Shown: piece by piece, positions 61,015 through 64,000 of the stretch
How positions within the stretch are numbered: position 1 is the stretch's first letter
Layout of the letters: each line of letters starts with the position of its first letter
Source: Xenopus tropicalis
Lineage: Eukaryota > Chordata > Amphibia > Anura > Pipidae
Length of the DNA stretch: 64,000 nt
NCBI RefSeq assembly: GCF_000004195.4
Contig: NC_030679.2
Coordinates: 18,054,712-18,118,711, forward strand
Direction: 5' to 3'
Notes under the pieces: generated by a model
The model's database searches: none
Told to the model about the DNA's origin: nothing
The model's input: the letters and a program-made list of their open reading frames with translations, nothing else
Program-made: the position numbers and the translations under genes

Positions 61015-61886
61015 GCAATGTTGTATACGCTTAAGGAAGCTGCAAGCTAGTGAAGGCATTCAGACAGAGTGAACTTATTAACACTCTATGACATTCCGTC
61101 CATAAACCCTATTTGTTATTACATGGGCTAAACTTTACCAGATTCCTTTCTACAGTGCAGAAAAAAAACTGTTATTAAAATTCCTTAAAATCCCTTTCCG
61201 GGCCCCACTTCTCTCTTGGGATAAAATGCCAAAAATGAAATTCTTTTCCTTGCCCCCCTGCAAGTGAGATTAAGCACATCTGGCAGAGACAAGGTTAAAG
61301 CCCCCTATGACAAGAACACACCATGTATTCAAAAGTCTAGTCTCCATCTATTTCCTGAGCTAACAGAAATATCTCTCCAATTACTGACACTGCTCCATAA
61401 AGACTGCTATAATAAATCTATTCTATAATTAATGCTCTGTCCTTATAGTGCTCTATACGTTCTGTTTGTTTTACCTCCTTTAATACCATTTACCCAAAAA
61501 TACATGTCTAATATTCTCAGAGATTAAAAAATGCATACAACAACATTTGAAACAATGTTTTTAGCAAAGTGAATACATTTTCTTTTCTATTAATAAATAA
61601 TTAAAAATGATTTTTGATTAAATTCAAAATAAGCCACATAAGGTAATAAAAGAATATGACATTATAGAGAAAAAAAAGTACAGGCACGGGGATCATTCTC
61701 AGATCACAGCTGCTGAACAGAATCTGGTTCTGGTTCGAGAATGCTGCAACCAAACAAGAATTTCTGTAACAGAATGAGATGCAGAATGAGAAAGGGAAGG
61801 AGGAAAGATCATTGAAGGGTTATCTCACCTGAGCAGAGCAGCAGGACAGCAGTGAGGAGATGCTGGGTGGCTGTGCTGTGCAGCAT
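32941..61886 (-). CDS. timd4: TIM-family phosphatidylserine receptor (timd4-like), complete ten-exon gene
   Basis: Ten coding exons join in frame with GT-AG introns to give about 440 residues: signal peptide (1 to about 24), IgV domain (about 25-134), Thr/Ser/Pro-rich mucin stalk (135-339), juxtamembrane segment (340-354), transmembrane helix (about 358-382) and cytoplasmic tail (to 440). TIM proteins are type I receptors that bind phosphatidylserine, and TIM-4 tethers apoptotic cells on macrophages. The IgV part has the six TIM cysteines (residues 40, 54, 60, 65, 112, 113) and the WFND calcium/lipid site (120-123). MCWGKDVCP is close to TIM-4, while CCRVEH-GWFNDMK also resembles TIM-1. The tail has one Tyr (392) and no obvious TIM-1-type tyrosine motif. 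Position next to sgcd favours timd4; havcr1 remains possible. It is longer than human TIM-4 (about 378 residues), mainly because of the stalk. Confidence 0.88.
33150..33189 (-). CDS. timd4: timd4-like exon 9: proximal cytoplasmic tail
   Basis: A 40-base exon encoding GKGSGAYFFHQNP, phase 1 in and phase 2 out, with acceptor ACACGGTTAG and strong donor GTAAGT. It carries the only tyrosine of the tail (about residue 392), followed by two Phe. TIM-1 has a YFF-type segment at a similar place, but I see no clear SH2-type motif. Confidence 0.75.
34391..34457. repeat. TA microsatellite
   Basis: An almost uninterrupted (TA)n run, broken by CTG once. Other TA runs are at 243-262, 2411-2437, 3299-3332, 4841-4865, 10859-10885, 13063-13092 and 54903-54922. 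Confidence 0.9.
34583..34654. repeat. 31-bp inverted repeat hairpin
   Basis: Left arm TGCAAATTCCACCATTTCGG + TCCCACTGGGG and its inverse on the right, with 28 of 31 positions pairing around a 10-base loop. Each arm reads GGGACCGAAA in the outward direction, like two copies of the same repeat end joined head to head. Confidence 0.7.
35268..35300 (+). ncRNA. eroded hammerhead-ribozyme-like motif
   Basis: CAGATGAAGG, then stem GGTTTC-TGTGT-GAGACC, then GAAAC. This differs from the hammerhead core CUGAUGA...GAAA only at U4 in the first box, while stem II is fully pairable (one G-U). Inactive as read if that base is essential. It sits next to a TCTA array. Confidence 0.3.
35417..35635. mobile_element. 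TAGTGATG-family MITE (hAT-type), copy 2
   Basis: TAGTGATGAGCGAATCTG at the left, GCTCATCACTG at the right. Flanking CCCCATAT and CCTCATAT match at 7 of 8. In the timd4-like intron between exons 8 and 9. Confidence 0.7.
36077..36170 (-). CDS. timd4: timd4-like exon 8: transmembrane helix
   Basis: A 94-base exon (31 codons plus one base) with a textbook acceptor (CTCTCTGTTCCAG) and donor (GTGAGT). It begins KTGVPLYVLITVISVSVILI, continues hydrophobic to LLML and ends with KLR, the positive stop-transfer signal. This gives a type I topology with the IgV domain outside. Confidence 0.9.
36438..36481 (-). CDS. timd4: timd4-like exon 7: juxtamembrane segment
   Basis: A 44-base exon, phase 1 in and phase 0 out, with acceptor TTTAAAG and a strong GTAAGA donor. 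It encodes GTSTLSGNVTIVETQ, including a sequon (NVT). It links the stalk to the membrane exon. Small juxtamembrane exons are usual in TIM genes. Confidence 0.78.
37078..37196. mobile_element. short palindromic MITE
   Basis: GTTTGCCCAGGAGCAATAAC / CCCATAGCAAC at the left pairs with GGTTGTTATGGGTTACTGCT / CCTGGGTAAAC at the right. TAA flanks both sides, a possible 3-bp duplication of Harbinger type. Confidence 0.6.
38405..38806 (-). mobile_element. L1/Tx1-like LINE ORF2 C-terminal fragment
   Basis: A 132-codon minus-strand frame whose residues follow the pattern downstream of the reverse transcriptase in L1-type ORF2: a PW...K-LLL--YLLSIP segment, then L-YY-------- and a W--CIE segment. The matches are to spacing and hydrophobic pattern, not a strict motif. 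It is a degenerate, isolated piece inside the timd4-like intron between exons 6 and 7. Confidence 0.4.
39121..39591 (-). mobile_element. T2-type MITE, copy C
   Basis: An intact copy in reverse orientation relative to copy A, with TTAA at 39121-39124 and 39588-39591. It lies about 75 bases on the intron side of timd4-like exon 6. It supplies the empty-site reference (GCTGACTCATAGTCTTAC) for the nested insertion in copy D. Confidence 0.8.
39628..39662. repeat. GATA microsatellite touching a splice donor
   Basis: A (GATA)n run whose right end overlaps positions +3 to +6 and beyond of the timd4-like exon 6 donor, on the intron side. Confidence 0.9.
39665..39817 (-). CDS. timd4: timd4-like exon 6: mucin stalk, donor abutting a microsatellite
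   Basis: A 153-base phase 1-1 exon (51 codons) with acceptor TTGTATAG. It encodes EITTSTVDENRSLRESTQVI and ends NNLEP plus one base. It is Ser/Thr-rich with a possible sequon (NRS). The donor is GTACTATCTATC, so from about +5 onward the 5' splice site is made of a GATA/TATC microsatellite. That is a poor match to GTRAGT. The frame also runs on into the microsatellite (TIYLSIYLSIY) if unspliced. Confidence 0.75.
40020..40256 (+). mobile_element. CR1/L2-like LINE 3' end
   Basis: The piece contains GTTCTCCCTGTGCTTGTGTG, TTTCCTCCCACACTCC, a GGGACAGTGAATGAT motif and a terminal GCACTATATAAATAAAGGAT. These are the recurrent landmarks of the 3' untranslated end of CR1/L2-clade elements in vertebrates. 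It lies in the timd4-like intron between exons 5 and 6. Confidence 0.6.
40850..41220. repeat. dispersed T2-like repeat, partial
   Basis: Contains GGTTGCTAGGGTCTCACCAG, TTGGGTGACCCCCAGCAAC and AAGACCAGTTCAAAAGTTGC in the order of a very common Xenopus element. The termini are decayed. It ends about 10 bases from the donor of exon 5. Confidence 0.45.
41229..41402 (-). CDS. timd4: timd4-like exon 5: mucin stalk
   Basis: A 174-base phase 1-1 exon (58 codons) with a strong polypyrimidine tract before its AAG acceptor and a weak GTACAA donor. It starts ESSTKPPTWVPHCNETTPAD. It is Pro/Thr/Ser/Glu-rich and has an N-glycosylation sequon (NET, about residue 244) next to a lone Cys (about 243), unusual in a mucin stalk. 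The intron just downstream begins with a dispersed T2-like repeat half (40850-41220) that ends within about 10 bases of the donor. Confidence 0.8.
42650..42862 (+). mobile_element. right part of the same small hAT-type MITE family
   Basis: TTTCCTGACTTGATGGCAAG through GTTGGGGGACTTCTG matches 60424-60624. The left terminus is missing, so it is truncated. Confidence 0.6.
43440..43670. repeat. copy of the AT-rich dispersed repeat
   Basis: AACAGCAGGTGGTGTTTAAA and GAAAACTAGGAAAAAATGTA, then GCAAAAAAGTACTCAGAAGA, match 25300-25690. In the timd4-like intron between exons 4 and 5. Confidence 0.4.
44202..44342 (-). CDS. timd4: timd4-like exon 4: mucin stalk
   Basis: A 141-base phase 1-1 exon (47 codons), beginning GVEQRKDTITYTSPDIAALT and ending EPTTSLSS at a GTAATA donor. 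The acceptor ATCACAAG has a weak pyrimidine tract. An alternative AG 11 bases further in would shift the frame into an early stop, so the upstream AG is chosen. It is moderately Thr/Ser-rich. The weak splice signals and the symmetric phase make it a candidate for skipping. Confidence 0.75.
44992..45138 (-). CDS. timd4: timd4-like exon 3: mucin stalk
   Basis: A 147-base phase 1-1 exon (49 codons) with acceptor CAACCTTAG and donor GTAAAA. The reading is Thr-dominated (e.g. VTTKATATTLRTTSTATTTV) and ends in a His-rich stretch. Dense Thr/Ser/Pro indicates heavy O-glycosylation of an extended stalk. One N-glycosylation sequon, NGT, is at about residue 170. Low sequence conservation is normal for TIM mucin exons, so identity rests on composition, phase, splice sites and position between the IgV and transmembrane exons. 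Confidence 0.85.
45349..46684. mobile_element. non-autonomous hAT-type element carrying a minisatellite
   Basis: Terminal inverted repeats CAGTGCTGTCCAAC / GTTGGACAGCACTG, flanked by perfect 8-bp duplications GTCTAATT (45341-45348 and 46685-46692), the hAT signature. Sub-terminal GAGGGCCGGAA and AGAGGGCCGCC echo each other. About 710 of its 1336 bases are a 34-bp tandem array (45536-46245). No transposase is present. It lies in the timd4-like intron between exons 2 and 3. Confidence 0.85.
45536..46245 (+). repeat. 34-bp minisatellite inside the hAT-type element
   Basis: About 21 units of CCATACTCTGCCTTCCCTAC + CCTGCCTGTGTGTG, with variant and shortened units. Units with GCCATTCTTGGCTGGTTTG recur twice, showing higher-order duplication. 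Because 34 is not a multiple of 3, all three frames stay open (up to 278 codons). This is a repeat artefact, not a gene. Confidence 0.9.
46770..47215 (+). mobile_element. T2-type element next to the IgV exon
   Basis: Left end TTAAAGGGATTCTCTCATGA, followed by the CTAAATTACACTGTTTACAT and TAATATTGGTGTGTAGGAGC blocks of a familiar Xenopus repeat. The right end is approximate. It lies between the hAT element and exon 2. Confidence 0.5.
47297..47641 (-). CDS. timd4: timd4-like exon 2: TIM IgV domain
   Basis: A 345-base phase 1-1 exon with acceptor TCATTGCAG and donor GTAAAA. It encodes the whole N-terminal immunoglobulin-V domain. Diagnostic features are LPC at the first Cys, MCWGKDVCP plus a fourth Cys in SSKC (the extra TIM disulphides that fold the CC' loop), SLTIKSLTLQDQGTYCCRVE (beta-strand F with the double Cys), and GWFND, whose Asn and Asp coordinate the metal ion in the phosphatidylserine pocket of known TIM structures. 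One further Cys (residue 24) near the start is probably in the cleaved signal peptide. No RGD integrin motif is present. Confidence 0.95.
47959..48262. mobile_element. TAGTGATG-family MITE, copy 3
   Basis: GGGATGAGCGAATGTGTCC at the left, TTGATCATCACTA at the right, with GCGAAATGCGGAAATTCGC inside. No clear target duplication. In timd4-like intron 1. Confidence 0.55.
49325..49560. repeat. partial palindromic MITE
   Basis: Begins GGGGCTGATTTACTAAAACT, the terminus type of 16718-17365. AT-rich interior; right end not recognised. Confidence 0.4.
49722..49790 (+). mobile_element. CR1/L2-like LINE tail
   Basis: TAGCGCTGCGGAATATGTTG followed by GCGGTTTATAAATTAATGTT and an AAT/ATT simple tail. This is the classic L2 3' terminus. 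Confidence 0.55.
50000..50690 (-). mobile_element. 5'-truncated L1-like LINE, ORF2 end and 3' UTR
   Basis: The minus-strand frame 50640-50428 contains DRQKQFVKVWDPWIKYRYPN, like the very end of vertebrate L1-type ORF2 proteins. It is followed by about 400 bases of non-coding DNA with AATAAA near 50035. The fragment is flanked by a diverged 98-bp direct repeat (49894-49991 and 50846-50943), with GATA repeats on the right. Confidence 0.5.
50693..50975. repeat. GATA-rich microsatellite cluster
   Basis: Several (GATA)n runs with GACA and GAATGGAGA interruptions. The 98-bp second copy of the 49894-49991 segment is embedded at 50846-50943. Confidence 0.85.
50972..51100. repeat. dispersed segment beside GATA arrays
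   Basis: Shares AAACTGGAAATT, GGAGCACAAT and TTGCTCTCTGC-CTAGCGATGC, then CCCCCTAGACCCCCTCCAGC with 53801-53920. Both copies adjoin GATA arrays, so they may have moved or been duplicated together. Confidence 0.5.
51756..52266 (-). mobile_element. second T2-type element abutting copy D
   Basis: It starts TTAAAAGAGAACTTAAACC and ends CTCAACCTTTAA. The interior includes GTGACCCCCTGTGACAAGTT and GAAGTCCTGGATCATTGCT, which I recall as a common Xenopus repeat. The right TTAA is shared with copy D. Confidence 0.6.
52263..53057 (-). mobile_element. T2-type MITE, copy D, interrupted by another element
   Basis: It has the same family, ends and orientation as copy C, but is split by a 325-bp palindromic element at 52518-52842. 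Its left TTAA (52263-52266) is also the right end of a different T2-type element (51756-52266). Confidence 0.8.
52518..52842. mobile_element. 325-bp palindromic MITE nested in T2 copy D
   Basis: Termini GGGCACATTTACATTTACG and, inverted, GGGACACATTTACTAATCC. The interior is AT-rich with CG-containing motifs and is roughly palindromic. ATAG occurs once at this place in copy C but on both sides here (52514-52517 and 52843-52846), indicating a 4-bp target duplication. Confidence 0.7.
53505..54000. repeat. GATA microsatellite clusters around a dispersed segment
   Basis: GATA runs at 53505-53670 and 53925-54000 surround the second copy (53801-53920) of the 50972-51100 segment. A run of 13 G starts near 53755. 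Confidence 0.8.
54468..54740 (+). repeat. T2-like repeat, partial
   Basis: Begins TTAAAAGGGAAGTTCACCTT, a TTAA + AGGG terminus, with GGTCACCCAACTGACAATC inside. No clear right terminus. Confidence 0.4.
55225..56705 (+). repeat. 39-41-bp minisatellite, 1.5 kb
   Basis: More than 30 units of (TC)n + AATATCAGGCTCCACAGG + CTTCCCTTGGT. Unit length varies because the TC run varies. Some units carry CCCCTTAGTTTTCTC, and these variants recur in blocks, showing higher-order duplication. The open frames up to 355 codons are artefacts. It ends exactly where a LINE 3' end begins. Confidence 0.9.
56706..57107 (-). mobile_element. LINE 3' fragment with Cys/His-rich ORF2 tail
   Basis: On the minus strand the segment reads SRLCQRCDQEAVEDETHFLL then HCPKYSALRDTYCQRL, the C-X2-C...H-X4-C tail found after the reverse transcriptase in several vertebrate LINE families. 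Further on, MAAQYITDCH fits the same families but in another frame, so it is degenerate. The 3' end near 56706 carries CAATAAAGCTGATTTGA and passes directly into a GA-rich minisatellite. Confidence 0.5.
58560..58870 (+). repeat. irregular short minisatellite
   Basis: Repeated CAGCAATATACAGCCC / CATAACCCAG motifs of about 22-26 bases with considerable drift. In timd4-like intron 1. Confidence 0.65.
60334..60624. mobile_element. small hAT-type MITE in timd4-like intron 1
   Basis: Termini CAGTGATCCCCAACC and GATTGGGGATCCCTG. Perfect 8-bp duplication GATTAGAG (60326-60333 and 60625-60632). Confidence 0.82.
60800..61015. repeat. GATA/GATGAT microsatellite cluster
   Basis: (GATA)n runs with an internal (GAT)n stretch near 60860-60885. 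In timd4-like intron 1, close to exon 1. Confidence 0.88.
61829..61886 (-). CDS. timd4: timd4-like exon 1: signal peptide
   Basis: ATG at 61886-61884, with A at -3 as in good initiation contexts. It encodes MLHSTATQHLLTAVLLLCS plus the first base of a split codon, then a GTGAGA donor. The hydrophobic run LLTAVLLLC is a signal-peptide core. The phase-1 end is the TIM-family pattern and matches the IgV exon, 14 kb away. The signal probably continues a few residues into exon 2, because the IgV strand begins about 15 residues before the first conserved Cys. Confidence 0.8.
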
Positions 61887-61934
61887 TGTGCTGGATAGAG
61901 GCAGAGTGAGTACAACACCAGGAGAGGCTCATTG

Positions 61935-61944
61935 TTTCTATAAG
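61935..61944 (-). promoter_or_regulatory. timd4: possible TATA-like element of the timd4-like gene
   Basis: TTATAGAAAC lies about 50 bases upstream of the ATG on the minus strand, a plausible TATA position if the 5' UTR is very short. No other promoter signal is evident. Upstream exons of the 5' UTR cannot be excluded. Confidence 0.2.
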
Positions 61945-62201
61945 CATGACTTAGTTGGTCACTCCCACACACACACTCAGAGGACACACACAGTGTGAAA
62001 CGTTGCATGCATTACTAGCACAGTTTCTATAGGATTTAATTGCACAGTGAGGTTATCACTCAAAGGGTCAATCCAAAAACACAATAAAAGAAAGTGTAAT
62101 TCTAAAAAACTAACTTTGCAACATACATTTTTAATCGTGCAAAGGGTTTTTTCTATATAATTGCTATCAAAAGCAGTATTTGGCTCTGCACTGCTGACAA
62201 C

Positions 62202-62435
62202 TAATGATGAGCAAATCTGACGCATTTCGATTTGCCATAAAATTAGCAAAATGTGACTACTGCACAACTTTTTGTGCCGCAACCAGAACTTTCTTGAAAC
62301 AACTACAATTGTTTTTTTGACATGGCCACGATTTTTGTTCCTCACTCTGCAAATTGTTACCGTGCAGATTTTTGCACCCGTTATGCGAAAAAAAATTGTT
62401 AATGGCGAAATGCGGAATAATTACGCTCATCGCTA
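62202..62435. mobile_element. TAGTGATG-family MITE (hAT-type), copy 4, upstream of timd4-like gene
   Basis: TAATGATGAGCAAATCTG at the left, ACGCTCATCGCTA at the right. Flanking CTGACAAC and CTGACAAT match at 7 of 8. It lies about 320 bases upstream of the start codon. Confidence 0.7.
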
Positions 62436-62649
62436 CTGACAATTATATCAATATGGCTGGAGTCAGCTGATTCAAAGACCTGTATAATGATTGACTTCTG
62501 CTACGTTGTTTAACCCTTTTACTGCCAGCCATTTTGGTCAAAGCGGAACTTGTATTGCCAGACAGTTTTTTAACATTTTGCACTGTTTCACTTTAGGGGC
62601 CTTTCCTCGGGGGGACTTTTAGTTTACCCAGGAAAACAATATATCATTT

Positions 62650-64000
62650 TTTTCAGAACAACCCAAGCTTTCAAAATATGGTAGAATTTTTGTGTAATTC
62701 CAATTCTGTAACAAGAAATAGGCTTCTAAATGTCTACAAATGCAAAAAAAATAAAATTTTCCATAATATAAACACACATACTAGAAACAAAAATTATTTT
62801 ATGCACGAATATACAACTGATTTGGAAAGTCCCATGTCTCCTGAACGTGCCAATTCCAAATATGTATAGTTTTATGGAGATTTCTCACCTCACTTGTATA
62901 GGTCAAAAACTCCCAGCAGTACACTACCAAATTTCCAAAGCACTGCTCCAGAAAGCTGCATACTTTAGATTTCAAGGACAAAAATTCCACTAACAGAAGG
63001 TTTATCCCAGAAAATTGTACATTTTTTTTTCTGTCTACTCCAAACTATCAAGTCGCAATGCTTTCCTAAAGTTATTGGTTTTTATCAAAATTTGTGAGTT
63101 TTTTTTAAAAATCGCTTCAAAGCTTCCAGTCTATAGTATCTTATCTCCTACAGGTCATAAAGTAACCAAATAAAACACCCTAAATATGAACGCCAGGAGT
63201 CCACTGAACAGTTTGATGCCCAAATATGTATAGGTTTACCTAAGTATGTGGCATGTAAGGGCCCCAATGTGAACATACCCCCATATGATTAATCATTTCT
63301 GTTATTTCAGCTCCAGCAAAATCAACACATTTACATCATTTATGTGGGATAAAGCTAGTAAAAATTACGCTCACCCCAGAAAGCCATATATTTTTGGAAA
63401 GTACACATTCCCCCGAATCTAAAATAGGTACCCATGTCTTTCTACTCCAAAGTGCCAAGCCACGCAGCTTTTCTAAAGTTAGCAATTTTGATGACATTTC
63501 CAAAAATCCCCTCAAAGATTCCACTTTGCAGCATCTTATCTCCCACATAGTGTTAGGTACCAAGATAAAACACCCTAAATTTGAACGCCAGGGGTCCACT
63601 GAACAGTTTGATGCCCAATATGTATAGGTTTACCCAAGTATGTGGCATGTAGGGGCCCCAATGGGAACATACCCCAATATGATCTATCATTTCAGCTCCT
63701 GCGAAATCAACACATTTACATCCTTTATGTGGGATAATGCTACAAAAAAAGTACACTCACCCAGAAAGCCATATATGTTTGGAAAGTACACATCCCCCCG
63801 AATCTATAATGGGTAAACATTTCTTTTTGCTCCAAAGTACCAAGCTGTAAAGCTTTCCTAAGTTTGCAGATTTATATGACAATTAGAAAATCGCATATAA
63901 ATGTTGCAAATTGCAGCATTTATCTCTCACAATTTCTTGATAAAGATCAGATAAAGGCAAATCACCCCAAATAGGAACACCTAAGGTCTACTGAACAGTT
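62650..64000 (+). repeat. tandem array of about 395-bp units running off the window
   Basis: GAACAGTTTGATGCCCAA starts at 63206 and 63601, and GAACAGTT again at 63993 (offsets 395 and 392). TCCAAA-TA-CAAG--GC----GC, then TTTCC/TCTAAAGTTA, likewise recurs near 63041, 63447 and 63831. The similarity is satellite-like, about 80-90% by eye. Confidence 0.75.

Larger units (their letters stand above)
47642..61828 (-). other. timd4: first intron of the timd4-like gene (14.2 kb)
   Basis: The intron separates the signal exon from the IgV exon, both phase 1. It is packed with repeats: a hAT-type element, L2-like and L1-like LINE pieces, GATA arrays at 50695-50970, 53505-53670, 53925-54000 and 60800-61015, two T2-type elements sharing a TTAA (51756-53057), a 1.5-kb minisatellite (55225-56705) with a LINE fragment on its right, an irregular short minisatellite (58560-58870) and a small hAT-type element (60334-60624). 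No further exon was recognised. Confidence 0.75.

Overview
This is vertebrate nuclear DNA, almost certainly from a frog of the genus Xenopus (X. tropicalis or a close relative; the species cannot be fixed by eye). The reasons are split genes with GT-AG introns, AT-rich sequence full of microsatellites, and many short DNA transposons of Xenopus type. These include T2-type elements bounded by TTAA + AGG(A/G), hAT-type elements with 8-bp target duplications, and CR1/L2-like and L1-like LINE tails. No bacterial operons, CRISPR arrays or rRNA/tRNA genes were seen.

Two real genes account for all coding sequence I can support. On the + strand, 10671-10794 and 12801-12974 are the last two coding exons of delta-sarcoglycan (sgcd); positions 1-10670 are the intron before them. 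On the - strand, a complete ten-exon TIM-family phosphatidylserine receptor (timd4-like) runs from its ATG at 61886 to its stop codon at 32941. I assembled it exon by exon. It has a signal peptide, a TIM-type IgV domain with six cysteines and the WFND ligand-binding motif, four Thr/Ser/Pro-rich mucin exons, a juxtamembrane exon, a transmembrane exon and two cytoplasmic exons (about 440 residues). The two genes converge on a 20-kb intergenic interval. As I recall, human SGCD and TIMD4 are neighbours in the same relative orientation on 5q33, which favours the timd4 assignment.

Layout: 1-13.7 kb, sgcd intron, exons and 3' flank; 13.7-32.9 kb, intergenic DNA with a decayed Ty3/gypsy-like LTR element (23.5-24.85 kb), hAT and palindromic elements and two unidentified open frames; 32.9-47.6 kb, timd4 tail to IgV exons with repeats in every large intron, including an 1.3-kb hAT element carrying a 34-bp minisatellite; 47.6-61.8 kb, the 14-kb first intron with GATA arrays, a nested pair of T2-type elements, LINE fragments and a 1.5-kb minisatellite; 61.9-64 kb, timd4 upstream DNA ending in a tandem array of about 395-bp units that runs off the window.

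Most long open frames here (up to 355 codons) are minisatellite artefacts. I found no undescribed multi-gene system. The most interesting points are the symmetric-exon mucin stalk with a microsatellite touching one splice donor, the minisatellite-bearing hAT element, a nested insertion whose empty site is present elsewhere in the window, and eroded hammerhead-ribozyme-like motifs in dispersed repeats.
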